From contig JAQGKC010000331.1 in NCBI GenBank assembly GCA_028290305.1, forward strand, positions 1-11,198: a DNA stretch of 11,198 bases, read 5' to 3'. Below, in pieces: positions 1-7,649 of the stretch; position 1 is the stretch's first letter; every line of letters begins with the position of its first letter. The notes beneath the pieces were generated by a model, which had not been told where the DNA came from, ran no database searches, and saw nothing but the letters and a program-made list of their open reading frames with translations. Both the position numbers and the translations under genes were made by a program. The DNA is from Bradyrhizobium sp. (lineage in GTDB: Bacteria > Pseudomonadota > Alphaproteobacteria > Rhizobiales > Xanthobacteraceae).

Positions 1-730
1 TCGAGGCCGATCGAAAGCGGGACGGGTCATCGATCGTATGGCGGAAAGTTAGGGCCGTCACCACTCCGACACCAGGAACCGTCATCAGGCGACGTGTCGT
101 CTCGTCCGACTTCGCCAACCGACGAACCTCATCGTCGAACTTGCTCTGCTGCTGGCAGATATGCTCATGGATCGACAGGAGCGGCGCGATCACGCCGAGG
201 AGCTGATGATCTTGGCCCAATAGGTCGCTAACCTCTTTGCGGAACTGTTGGCCGATGGCACGAGGGAATAGTAACCCACATTCCGTGATCAGACTGCGGA
301 CCTGGTTCTCGATGTCCCGGCGCATGGACACAAGCCGAGATCGCGCGACGAGTATTGCGCGGATACTATGACTCTCCTCGCTCTTGACCTTGACTTCTCG
401 ATACCAACCGACCCGCACCAGCTCAGCAAGGCCTCGCGCGTCGTTTTGATCGCTCTTGTTCATTCGCACCGACAGGGCCGCGTGCGCATGCCGCGCATCG
501 ATGCAAACGACAGGAAGCTCCACCCTACGAAGCTCGTGCCAAAGCCAGCTCGCCATCGCGCCGGTCTCAAAATGAATGCGTTCCGCCAGTGGGGCATGTT
601 TGCGAAGCAGGTTGGTCAGGGCGCCGGGATCTGACTTAGCCTTTCCCTCGAAGATCAATTGCCCAATCTCGCTGACCACGCACACCGCGGTTTCTCTTTG
701 CGAGACATCCAGCCCGACGTATTGCTTCAT
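1..730 (-). CDS. IS110-family transposase, N-terminal part (runs off left edge)
   Basis: Reading the minus strand from the ATG at 730-728 gives an uninterrupted frame of 243 codons to the window edge, so the stop lies outside. It begins [16 protein letters not shown]. The IS110 DEDD (RuvC-like) catalytic residues are visible as D8 (GLDVS), E55 (HFETG), D94 and D97 ([13 protein letters not shown]). A long helical segment follows, and the start of the C-terminal Transposase_20 domain shows at about residue 217 ([11 protein letters not shown]). A strong Shine-Dalgarno GGAGGA lies just upstream (rc of about 735-741). The family carries out DNA-guided excision and insertion using an element-encoded bridge RNA. 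Nothing in the visible part is broken, so the element may be active. The C-terminal catalytic serine region is not in the window. Confidence 0.93.
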   Translation of the reverse strand, partial: MKQYVGLDVSQRETAVCVVSEIGQLIFEGKAKSDPGALTNLLRKHAPLAERIHFETGAMASWLWHELRRVELPVVCIDARHAHAALSVRMNKSDQNDARGLAELVRVGWYREVKVKSEESHSIRAILVARSRLVSMRRDIENQVRSLITECGLLFPRAIGQQFRKEVSDLLGQDHQLLGVIAPLLSIHEHICQQQSKFDDEVRRLAKSDETTRRLMTVPGVGVVTALTFRHTIDDPSRFRSAS

Positions 731-1187
731 GACAAGTCCTCCGAATCGGTTGATTGCGAGAGCTCGACGATAACGGAGCTTTCGTGCCGCAAGCGTCGAC
801 CGCAATTACGTCATCGTGTTCAAATTTTGCAGGCCGAATGACACCGCGGCGGCTCCGCTGCGTCGAGAAGGGCACGCCGCTGCCCGCTTCGAGCACTTCG
901 ACGCGAATTCCAGGGCGGCTTGGCGTTGTTCTGGATCGTATCGCCCAAGCCTGAAAGCATCCCGGAGAAATTTACGGTCCCGATCATGATTGGTCGAGCC
1001 GTTGCGCAGACGCGTTTGGCTTGATGGCTGTCACATACGAGGTCCCGACGACTGCCGGGTCGATCGCCCTCGCATCTGGCACCTCGGCAGACTTCCGAGT
1101 TTGATGTGGTGGACGGCGCCCGCTCCCGGCATCGCAGTGCCATAGGGTGCTTCGTCGAAGACGAATCACATGAGAGGAGCCATCCAC
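731..1187. other. Non-coding ends between two divergent IS110-type genes
   Basis: This stretch lies between the start codons of two divergently oriented IS110-type genes. No frame in it looks like a real protein. It carries several short GC-rich inverted repeats, for example CTCGG...CCGAG at about 1081-1099. In the IS110 group the non-coding end upstream of the transposase encodes the bridge RNA, so the part next to 731 is where such an RNA would be expected for the left element, and the part next to 1187 may hold the equivalent region of the second. I cannot place the element termini or fold the RNA by eye. The Shine-Dalgarno GAGGAG at about 1174-1179 serves the gene beginning at 1188. Confidence 0.4.
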
Positions 1188-1265
1188 ATGCAAATTACCA
1201 CGATCGGTTTGGATATCGCCAAGAACGTGTTCCAGGTTCACGGCATTGACGCGGCGGAGAAGGTC
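1188..1265 (+). pseudogene. IS110-family transposase remnant (first ~26 codons)
   Basis: From ATG 1188 the frame reads MQITTIGLDIAKNVFQVHG and continues to about residue 26 (AAEKV). This matches the conserved N-terminus of IS110/IS1111-type transposases, with the first catalytic aspartate in GLDIAK. Family resemblance then stops abruptly and the frame runs into unrelated sequence. The native AGAGGAG ribosome-binding site is intact upstream. This is a decayed or deletion-truncated second element, distinct from the left one by sequence (MQITTIGLDIAKN against [13 protein letters not shown]). It cannot encode an active transposase. Confidence 0.8.
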
Positions 1266-1425
1266 TATCGCAGCCCAGCTTCGCGCCAAGCGCACGCTGA
1301 CAGGCCAACAGATCGACGACTGCATCCAGCGTGTCGCGGATGAAAAGACCATCGCCGAAAGTCACGCCCGCCGCGCAGCGTGGCGCGATTTCACCGAGTG
1401 CGCCGCGCAGGTGACCGCGTCGTGA
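1264..1425 (+). pseudogene. C-terminal fragment of an unrecognised ORF
   Basis: Immediately after the IS110 remnant, in another frame, there is an open stretch ending with TGA at 1423-1425. It reads in part LRAKRTLTGQQIDDCIQRV and then a charged helical ...HARRAAWRDF... tail. It has normal-looking coding composition but no start codon or ribosome-binding site of its own. It therefore looks like the C-terminus of a longer protein whose front was removed when the IS110 remnant was brought alongside. A bidirectional terminator follows eight bases after the stop, which fits a genuine gene end. I do not recognise the family with confidence. Confidence 0.4.
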
Positions 1426-1432
1426 AACGGCC

Positions 1433-1468
1433 AAAAAAAGCCCCGCGAAAATGCGGGGTCTTTCTTTG
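1433..1468. terminator. Bidirectional Rho-independent terminator
   Basis: A perfect six-pair stem CCCCGC (1441-1446) / GCGGGG (1453-1458) with loop GAAAAT is flanked by A7 on the left (1433-1439) and a T-rich tract (TCTTTCTTTGTTT) on the right. Read on the minus strand it becomes GCGGGGC followed by seven T, an ideal terminator directly after the stop codon of the minus-strand gene at 1470-1709. It can also end transcription of the plus-strand fragment that stops at 1425. Confidence 0.88.
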
Positions 1469-1469
1469 T

Positions 1470-1709
1470 TTAACCGCCCCGGCGGCTCATAGCTGACGGA
1501 GTTAATGTTGACCCGCTTGGATCATTTGCTATGGGAGCAAGCGTATTTCCGGAAATGTTCCATGGTCTGGTTGCGATGCGGCCTACCGCTCCGACGGTGG
1601 TGCATTTATAGGGCTGCACGACTGGACTTCCCAAGTTCATTGGGCCTTTGGCATGCGAACGTACTTGGGAGCGTGAATACAATTGTAGTGCGATTGTCGT
1701 AAGCTTCAT
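1470..1709 (-). CDS. Small possibly exported hypothetical protein (79 aa)
   Basis: ATG at 1709-1707 is preceded by an AGAAGAG Shine-Dalgarno about seven bases upstream. The frame ends at 1470-1472 and is followed at once by a strong terminator, so the unit has all the marks of a real gene despite its size. The protein starts MKLTTIAL, like the signal peptide start of small exported rhizobial proteins, and ends with a Ser/Thr/Pro/Gly-rich tail (GNTLAPIANDPSGSTLTP). The hydrophobic core of the expected signal peptide is missing: after residue 8 it becomes polar (QLYSRSQ). A small deletion or a frame change may therefore have damaged the leader. Function unknown, and it contains one internal Cys. 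Family recognition is by eye only. Confidence 0.5.
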   Translation of the reverse strand: MKLTTIALQLYSRSQVRSHAKGPMNLGSPVVQPYKCTTVGAVGRIATRPWNISGNTLAPIANDPSGSTLTPSAMSRRGG

Positions 1710-1767
1710 GGGTGTTCTCTTCTTGTTTAGATAAACGATGACGTGGGCAATCTGTTTGATTGTTCAA

Positions 1768-2571
1768 TTAACATCTTCTTTGAGGGCGATAGAAAGCGCC
1801 GAGGCTGTTCACATCTCGCAGAGCCGCGACGCTCAAACAATCGCTCGACCAGAAACCATCGACCGGCACGTCCTTGACGTTACCGAGATGTCCATGATCA
1901 CGATGTCTCCGGGACGAAGCGTGGGGACGAGAACCTTTTTCGACATAGGTTAGAAAGCTCTCGCCATCGATCGGGCCATTAAGAAGCCAGGGGGCATCGA
2001 TGCGGTCATGGCGCAGCGCAGCCAGAAACGTCGTTGTCTTCCAGTGACCGTGCGGAACCTTGGCTTTAAGCCATGCCGAGCGGGCCCATCCTCGCAGCGG
2101 CGCCATGTTCGTTTTGGTCCAGGTCTCATCAATGAAGACCAGACGCTCAGGCGCGACCTTGTTTTGGTACTGAACCCACTGTGCCCGCCGCCGTGCGACG
2201 TCGGGACGGTCGCGTTCGCCAGCCACCACGGTTTTTTCGAAGCTCAGCTTCTCATCATGCACGAAGCTCCAGACCGTCCGGTAGTCAACCTTGAGGCCGC
2301 GTTCGGCAAGTTCGGCCACCAGCCCGCGCAAGGTGAAGTCCCGCTTGGTCCGCTCGAGCAACCGGGTACGGTGCGCCCGAAATCGACTTCGGCTTGTGCC
2401 CACCCATCTGGCGCGGCGCAACGCTTCCGGTCTCCCGCAAGCGCCGCACCAATTAATAGCCGTGCTGACGCCGACGCCAAAGTGCGCCGCCGACGCATGA
2501 CAGGACATGCCGCCACGTTCAACCGCCGCAACCACCCGCTCGCGAAGATCGACAGAATATGGTTTGCCCAC
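1768..2571 (-). pseudogene. IS630-family transposase, frameshifted
   Basis: From GTG at 2571 the minus strand reads VGKPYSVDLRERVVAAVERGG, the N-terminal HTH of rhizobial IS630 transposases. The first DDE aspartate is in VFIDETWTKTNM (about 2130). Three lesions are visible. Between about 2454 and 2368 the family sequence continues in a neighbouring frame (RETGSVAPRQMGGHKP), and the first frame then resumes with RLLERTKRDFTLRG, so two small indels compensate each other. After TYVEK (about 1936) the sequence again moves to another frame (VLVPTLRPGDIVIMD). The second catalytic Asp region and the C-terminus are further scrambled or missing. The element cannot make a functional transposase. A short inverted pair TGAATC...GATTCA (about 2600-2644) upstream may mark its end. 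Confidence 0.85.
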
Positions 2572-2644
2572 CCATGCTGGCCACCATTCCAGCAAGCATG
2601 TTGAATCAGAGCCGACCTGATTTGGGAATCCAAAATCGATTCAG

Positions 2645-3388
2645 ATTAAACCCATCCCCCTCTAGGTCGCTGCTCGACGTTTCGCAGGCGGGCGTCATTC
2701 CGGATATGACTCCAGCGCTAAAGTGCTTGGAAGCCCTGCTCAACCAAGCTAAAGACTTCCTCCTCCGACAAATTGCTACGCTCAAGAAGATGGCAAAGGG
2801 AGAAGGATAAGACTGTCATACTTCAAGAGCGGTTTTTATAACGTAGATGCGAATATCCGCTTGCGACGACCGCTGTTGGCACATCGCGCCAGTTAGCGCA
2901 GTGCATCGATACCTCTGCAGTGGGGGTAGATCGGACGTGACCGGCGCCGAGGAAATTGACGAGAATGACCCTTCTGAGACATTAGAAGCATGATCAGTTC
3001 CTAAAAGGCGCGGTCCTGACCGGCATTCTCGTCCACTACTGCGCCCATCGTAATCCCTCAATATTTCTCCCGCTCCGTTGTTGTAAACATCACCTGGACC
3101 ATCACAAGTTTGCGAGCCGAAACTACAGTGTCACCAACAAAGTTGTGGGATCCTGTCTCCGGAAGAACAATGCTCCGCTGACGTGAAGCGAGCTCAAGCG
3201 ACTAGTCAGCGCTTAAAATCGCACCCGGATTTTAGCCCCAAAGCCCAATGTGTCCGCCCTACGCCAAACAAATGGATTTGGGCACGTGGCGCAACATTCG
3301 GAAATAAAGCCACGAAATTCGGAACAAGCTTCGGTCGCAAATCACGGGCAACAACAGGATCAATCGAGTCCTGTGACCGGCAAGCGAG
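2645..3388. other. Gene-poor spacer upstream of the operon
   Basis: No protein that I recognise is encoded here on either strand, and the small open frames lack ribosome-binding sites and family features. A plus-strand frame ending at 2810 (ending KKMAKGEG) has a helical, lysine-rich tail but no identifiable start. A 7-bp inverted repeat TAAAATC / GATTTTA with a 7-base loop lies at 3214-3234, about 155 bases before the hemolysin-family gene. The promoter of the downstream operon should lie here, but I see no convincing -35/-10 pair. Confidence 0.4.
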
Positions 3389-3973
3389 ATGCGCACGACA
3401 GCCCTTCTAACAAACGATGATGCTCACAGGCGCGCGGCCGAGGAGTTTATCAAAGCCACCTACGCAGCTCGATATGGCGCTCGGCTGGAGGCTTTTCCTT
3501 CCCGGATCATCGCCCGTTTAGACCATCGTGACGAAATTCTCTGCGCGGCGGGCCTTCGTTTCCTCGACGACGGATTTTTCTCTGAACGCTATCTTGACGC
3601 GCCAATCGAAGATGTGGTCAGCGCGATATCGGCGAGGGCCGTGAATTGGAGCGCCATCTTTGAGGTGACGACGCTCGCCAGTCGGGTCCCGCTCTCGACG
3701 GCGGAGTTCATCGCGGAAATCGGCACGTTTGGCGAGAAGGCCGGATTCCAGTGGTCTTTCTTTACCCTGACGCGCCGTCTGCATCTCATGGTCAGCCGGC
3801 TTGGCATCGCACCGACCTTGCTCGGTGAAGCCGACCGCCGGCGCATCGCGGACTCCGAGCGATGGGGGACCTACTACGCTTGCCAGCCCAAAGTATACGC
3901 CGTTGCCAGCCGGCGCCTGACGACGAGCGGTGACGGCCTTCAAAGCGGGGAGCAGTATGCGGCGGCTATTTGA
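3389..3973 (+). CDS. Thermostable hemolysin family protein (T_hemolysin, GNAT/LuxI-like)
   Basis: The 194-residue product has the features of the T_hemolysin family (Pfam PF12261). After a short N-terminus come YGARLEAFPS (29-38), the beta-strand block LCAAGLR (51-57), the hallmark GFFSERYLDAPIE (62-74), FEVTTLAS (91-98), a helix-rich middle, and WGTYYACQPKV (159-169). The fold is predicted to resemble N-acyltransferases and LuxI-type synthases rather than a pore-forming toxin, so the historical name may mislead. The usual EVGNLAS-like motif appears here as EVTTLAS, an unusual change. There is no signal peptide. ATG 3389 has only a weak purine-rich leader (AAGCGAG). The stop is four bases before the ATG of the acyl-activating gene, indicating co-transcription. 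A role in acyl transfer is inferred from fold and neighbours. Confidence 0.85.
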   Translation: MRTTALLTNDDAHRRAAEEFIKATYAARYGARLEAFPSRIIARLDHRDEILCAAGLRFLDDGFFSERYLDAPIEDVVSAISARAVNWSAIFEVTTLASRVPLSTAEFIAEIGTFGEKAGFQWSFFTLTRRLHLMVSRLGIAPTLLGEADRRRIADSERWGTYYACQPKVYAVASRRLTTSGDGLQSGEQYAAAI

Positions 3974-3977
3974 CTCC

Positions 3978-5439
3978 ATGAAGCGCCATGCGTCGGAGGC
4001 GGGCGACCTGCTCGCGGTCAGCGACCTTACGGTCAATTGTCACACCACGAACTCTTTGTAAGAGTGACAGCTCTTGCGGCTGACCTCAAAGGTCAACCCG
4101 GAACGATCGGCATCTACGCGCCAAACGGGATTGGATGGGCCGTTGCCCAGCTCGCCTGCGCATTTGCCGGCAAGATCGTGGTGCCCTTGCCGACGTTTTT
4201 AGCCCGGCGCAACTCAGGCACGTCGTTCGAGATGCATCGGTCGACCTTATTCTTGCCTCCGAACAAACCTCAGCACCGGCCCTTCAATCAGGTGTCCCCA
4301 CCCATGTGATCGATATTCATCGGGTGGGAGCGGGCTTGCCGGATGTGGTCGATGGCTTCGGGCAGATTATTTATACCTCGGGAAGCACAGATCAGCCCAA
4401 GGGGGTCCGCCATCAAAGCGGGCAGATCGCATGGTCGGCTGCCGCGTTGGGATCCGCGACCGGAGCAGCCGCAACGGACTCATATCTCTCCGTCCTTCCG
4501 TTGCCGCTGTTGCTGGAGACGATCTGTTCGATTTTTATCCCAACGCTGCTCGGGGCATATGTGCATTTCGATGCCGGCCTGGCAGAACAAGTCGGTCGCG
4601 GCGATGCGACCGGCATTGCGAAGGCGTTCGAAACTCATCGCCCCACGATGAGTGTGTTGGTGCCACAATTGCTCAAGCATTGGGTAGCGGAGCTCCAGGC
4701 GGTCCGCCAAACCGCGCCATCTTCTCTCCGATTTGTCGCGGTGGGAGGCGCGCCCGTCCCGACGCAGATTGCGAATGCCGCCTAGAGCTTGGGAATTCCC
4801 GTCCACGAAGGCTACGGCCTTTCGGAATGCTGCTCGGTTGTTGCAGTCAACCGTCCAAGAGAACGTCGCCCTGGCACGGTTGGTCAACCGCTGAGCGGGC
4901 TCTCAGTGTTCATCGACGACGGCGAAATCGTCGTCGATGGACCTTCGATAACGGACGGTTACCTGGGGCAAGAACCCGCGCATGGAGCCTGGCGGACAGG
5001 CGACCTCGGAGAGATCGATCGGGACGGCTTTGTTACCATACACGGACGTAAGGACAGTCTCCTCGTCACATCGTTCGGCAGAAACGTCAGCCCCGAATGG
5101 ATCGAGACCATGCTGCTGGCTGATCCGCGCATTGCGTTCTGCGCGGTGGCCGGCCACGGCGAGCCGCACCTAACTGCCGTACTCATCCCTTCTCCTCAAG
5201 GTGCAGCCTGGTTCGCCAGGGCAACCAACACGGATATTTTGGACCTGTTGTCCGACCACTGTTCGGACGCACCGGAATATGCAGTACCGCGCGCTTACGT
5301 TATCGTTTCCTTGGTAGAGGCTTTGAACAATCAATTGCTCAGTAACGGACGACCCGTTCGCAAAAACATTGGCAAGTTCGTCCTGGAGAGAGCGGCCGCT
5401 TCGCTTGTGCCTCTCTTCGAATCATCACGTCCAATCTGA
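3978..5439 (+). pseudogene. AMP-dependent acyl-activating enzyme (ligase/synthetase), broken
   Basis: Adenylate-forming (ANL) enzyme that would activate a carboxylic or fatty acid as acyl-AMP. The likely start is ATG 3978 (MKRHASEAGDLLAVSD). Frame then shifts near 4035-4036 to LSHHELFVRV..., and again at the T5 run 4196-4200 (PLPTF to FSPAQLRHVV). An amber TAG at 4783-4785 interrupts ...IANAA*SLGIPVHEGYG. Restoring one base at each shift gives 1464 nt, exactly 488 codons. Motifs seen: P-loop YTSGSTDQPKG (4372-4404, Asp where Gly is usual), EGYGLSE (4807-4827), WRTGDLGEID (about 4990-5019), and GRKDSLLVTSFGRN (from 5044). The C-terminal site expected to carry the A10 lysine reads LLSNGRPVRK, with Arg at about 5350. 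Three lesions make it probably non-functional, unless they are sequence errors. Confidence 0.85.
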
Positions 5440-5450
5440 AGGGCCCAAGC

Positions 5451-6119
5451 ATGAGCTTCTATGAGCAACTGATCGTCGAAACCACCGACAGCCGTGACGC
5501 TTTCCTTTCAATTCCACTGGTACGGACCACGATCCGGAATGGGGCGTCCCGCAGCCTCTACCTCCACTTCCTGACCGAAGCCTATCACCACGTCAAACAT
5601 ACTTTTCCACTGCTGGCTTTGGCCGCGTCACGCACGTCGGACGAGCGGTATCGAGACGCCCTGTTCGAGTACATGGAGGAAGAGCGCGGTCACGAGAAGT
5701 GGATTCTCAACGACATCCGCGCACTTGGCGGCGATCCGGATCCGGTTCGCGATGGCCAGGGCGGACCGGCCTGCAGGATCATGGTCGGTTATGCGTACTA
5801 CGCAATCGAGCATATCAGCCCCTACGCATTCCTCGGAAGCGTGCACGTTCTCGAGGGGATGTCGGTATTGCTGGCTGACAGGGTCGCAGATGCAATGAAG
5901 GCGTCTCTTGGTTTGGAGAGCGATACCGGATTTACCTATCTTCGAACGCACGGATCACTGGACACCGAACACGTCGCGTTCTTCCGAAAACTCGTCGATG
6001 GTTTCGATGATCGGAAGACCCAACGTATCATCATCGACAATGCCGCAATGTTCTACCGATTGTACGGCTCGATCTTTCACGACCTTGGCGTTCGTGCGGA
6101 GTTGAGCCATGCCGCGTGA
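5451..6119 (+). CDS. Haem-oxygenase-like putative diiron oxidase (HDO, TenA-like)
   Basis: A 222-residue all-helical protein, usually annotated as TenA-like or 'iron-containing redox enzyme'. Candidate metal ligands match the spacing known from UndA and CADD: E78-x2-H81 (EERGHEKW), E135 (HVLEGMSV), then H167-x3-D171-x2-H174 (THGSLDTEHVAF). Additional E43 and H46/H47/H50 lie in the first core helix (LTEAYHHVKH). Such enzymes use Fe2/O2 (or other metals) to cleave or oxidise fatty acids, amino acids or aminobenzoate precursors. The substrate here is unknown. It starts 11 bases after the ligase stop behind AAGGG (5440-5444) and overlaps the next gene by 11 bases, so it is translationally coupled within the operon. 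The frame is intact, unlike the ligase. Thiaminase function is less likely because the metal ligands are complete. Confidence 0.85.
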   Translation: MSFYEQLIVETTDSRDAFLSIPLVRTTIRNGASRSLYLHFLTEAYHHVKHTFPLLALAASRTSDERYRDALFEYMEEERGHEKWILNDIRALGGDPDPVRDGQGGPACRIMVGYAYYAIEHISPYAFLGSVHVLEGMSVLLADRVADAMKASLGLESDTGFTYLRTHGSLDTEHVAFFRKLVDGFDDRKTQRIIIDNAAMFYRLYGSIFHDLGVRAELSHAA

Positions 6120-6882
6120 GCAAAAATGCGTGCTGATAACCGGGGCAGGCTCCGGAATAGGCCGTGCTTTGTCGGTAGAGGCAGCCCAGCGCGGGATGAT
6201 CGTCGCCCTATGCGGGCGGCGGCAGACAGCACTTGAAGCAACAAGCGCGCTTCTCGGCCAGGGAAATCGGCATCTGATCATTCCGGCAGATATAACAGAT
6301 CCTCAAGACCGCCGCCGGATCGTCGAGATCATCAATGCCCAATGGAAAGCACTCGACGTTCTGATCAACAATGCTGGCGTCGTCGAGGGCGGCGCTATAG
6401 AGAAATTCGACGATGAAGCGATAACCAGAACGTTTCTCACGAATGTCATGGCGCCAATGGCCCTCACGCGGGATCTGATGCCCTTGTTGGTCGCCGCAAA
6501 ACCATCGAGGGTGATCAACATAGGTTCTGTTTTTGGCGACATCGCCTACCCGCAGTTTTCCGGCTATTCCGGCTCAAAATTTGCACTGCGCGGGTTTTCA
6601 AATGCGCTGCGCCGGGAATGGAAGCAAACCGGCATTGGCGTCACCTACGCGGCTCCGCGGGCGACCCGGACCGACGCAGCGGTGGCTTTTGACGAACTCA
6701 TCGCAAATGCGAAGATGAGTGTCGATGCTCCCGCGCAGGTCGCTCGAAGAATATGGCGGTCTGTCGCAAGCGGTCATGATTCCATATACGCACCCGCACC
6801 GGAATGTATCTATGTTCTCATTCAACGGATCTTCCCTCAAATCATCGACTGGGCGCTCTCGCGGCAAGCGCCCTCGCATTAA
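6109..6882 (+). CDS. Short-chain dehydrogenase/reductase (SDR)
   Basis: A 257-residue classical SDR with NAD(P)-binding TGAGSGIG (11-18), NNAG (87-90), and a catalytic tetrad N112 (LTNVMAP), S140 (INIGSVFG), Y153 and K157 (YSGSK). CGRR at 35-38 after the second strand suggests NADP(H) preference. After the active site the usual PG reads APRATRTD. A C-terminal hydrophobic stretch (IYVLIQRIFPQIIDWAL) could associate with the membrane, as in long-chain acyl-substrate SDRs. The ATG at 6109 lies inside the end of the diiron oxidase gene (11-nt overlap), so the two are coupled. It probably reduces or oxidises a carbonyl/alcohol in the same pathway. Specific substrate unknown. Confidence 0.92.
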   Translation: MPREQKCVLITGAGSGIGRALSVEAAQRGMIVALCGRRQTALEATSALLGQGNRHLIIPADITDPQDRRRIVEIINAQWKALDVLINNAGVVEGGAIEKFDDEAITRTFLTNVMAPMALTRDLMPLLVAAKPSRVINIGSVFGDIAYPQFSGYSGSKFALRGFSNALRREWKQTGIGVTYAAPRATRTDAAVAFDELIANAKMSVDAPAQVARRIWRSVASGHDSIYAPAPECIYVLIQRIFPQIIDWALSRQAPSH

Positions 6883-6915
6883 AACCGGCTGACCGGAAAG
6901 ACGCATCGAGTTGAC

Positions 6916-6922
6916 GAGAAGG
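6916..6922 (+). promoter_or_regulatory. Ribosome-binding site deciding the start of the TPR gene
   Basis: GAGAAGG ends six bases before ATG 6929. This favours that ATG over the in-frame TTG at 6911, which has no such site and would put charged residues (MTRRRT) in front of the signal peptide. Confidence 0.6.
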
Positions 6923-6928
6923 CGAACT

Positions 6929-7600
6929 ATGACTTTGAAATCGCGGATAGTAGTTTTCTCATTCGTCTTCGCCGCCTTACTCGTCGCACGCTCTTACACA
7001 CTTTCCAGCCAGGCGGCGGACGCCTTGCCTCCGGAAGTCCGGCGCCTGCAAACGAAGTGGGAAGCGATCAAGTTTGGCGTTCCCGAAGGCGACAATCAAA
7101 CCAACCAAATGAATGCGCTTGGCGAAGATGCCGATGCAGTAGCTGCGCACTTTCCCGGAATGCCGGAAGCCCTGATTTGGGATGGTATTATCACGAGCGA
7201 GCGCGCTTCGATGGCAAACACGTTTTATGCGCTCGGTTTTGCCAAACGCGCCCGCGACATCCTCGAGGAGGCCTACAATCTGGATCCTGCGAAACTAGAT
7301 GCCGGTGCGACGACGAGCCTTGGCGTGCTCTACTACCGCGTTCCCGGTTTTCCGATCGGATTTGGCGACAAGGCGAAAGCACGGCAGTTACTCGAACAGG
7401 CCGTCAGGCTTGCACCTGATGGGCTCGATGCCTGGTACTTTTACGGTGACTTTCTTTACACGCAGAATGAACTGTCGAAGGCCGCCGAAGTCCTTCAACA
7501 CGCACTCAAAATACCACCACATCCGGATCGTCCTCTCTGGGACAAGGATCGCCACCTCGTGATCGAAGAGCTGCTGGCCAAGATCCAAGAGAAAAGGTGA
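6929..7600 (+). CDS. Exported TPR-like protein
   Basis: A 223-residue protein starting MTLKSRIVVFSFVFAALLVA, a clear signal peptide or N-terminal membrane anchor with a likely cleavage near SSQAADA (about 31). The rest is helical with tetratricopeptide-like units at about 100-120 (FAKRARDILEEAYNLDP), 147-163 (DKAKARQLLEQAVRLAP) and 168-195 (AWYFYGDFLYTQNELSKAA). It contains no catalytic motif that I recognise. It follows the SDR by 46 bases and is probably in the same operon. It is most likely a periplasmic scaffold or partner-binding protein, perhaps serving export or assembly of the pathway product. That role is inferred only from position. Confidence 0.8.
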   Translation: MTLKSRIVVFSFVFAALLVARSYTLSSQAADALPPEVRRLQTKWEAIKFGVPEGDNQTNQMNALGEDADAVAAHFPGMPEALIWDGIITSERASMANTFYALGFAKRARDILEEAYNLDPAKLDAGATTSLGVLYYRVPGFPIGFGDKAKARQLLEQAVRLAPDGLDAWYFYGDFLYTQNELSKAAEVLQHALKIPPHPDRPLWDKDRHLVIEELLAKIQEKR

Positions 7601-7649
7601 GGCCTCTCCTCACGGGCCGGCGATCAGAAATCCAAGGGCCCGTTTGCGG

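Noticed and set aside
820..1352. Minus-strand open frames of 107 and 122 codons
   Set aside because: They cross the IS110 non-coding ends and the second IS110 start on the opposite strand, with no ribosome-binding site or family resemblance.
2008..2604. Plus-strand frame of 198 codons
   Set aside because: Antisense shadow of the IS630 transposase, with no recognisable domain.
3518..4036. Minus-strand frame of 172 codons
   Set aside because: Antisense to the clearly recognisable T_hemolysin gene; rich in Arg, without motifs.
4190..4210. Programmed ribosomal frameshift at T5 in the ligase
   Set aside because: There is no stimulatory structure that I can see, and a second frameshift and an amber stop elsewhere in the gene point to decay or sequence error instead.
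4431..5051. Plus-strand frame of 206 codons
   Set aside because: It runs out of phase through the AMP-ligase P-loop and core motifs, which are convincing in the other frame.
6911..6928. TTG 6911 as start of the TPR protein
   Set aside because: ATG 6929 has a properly spaced GAGAAGG and gives a normal signal peptide.
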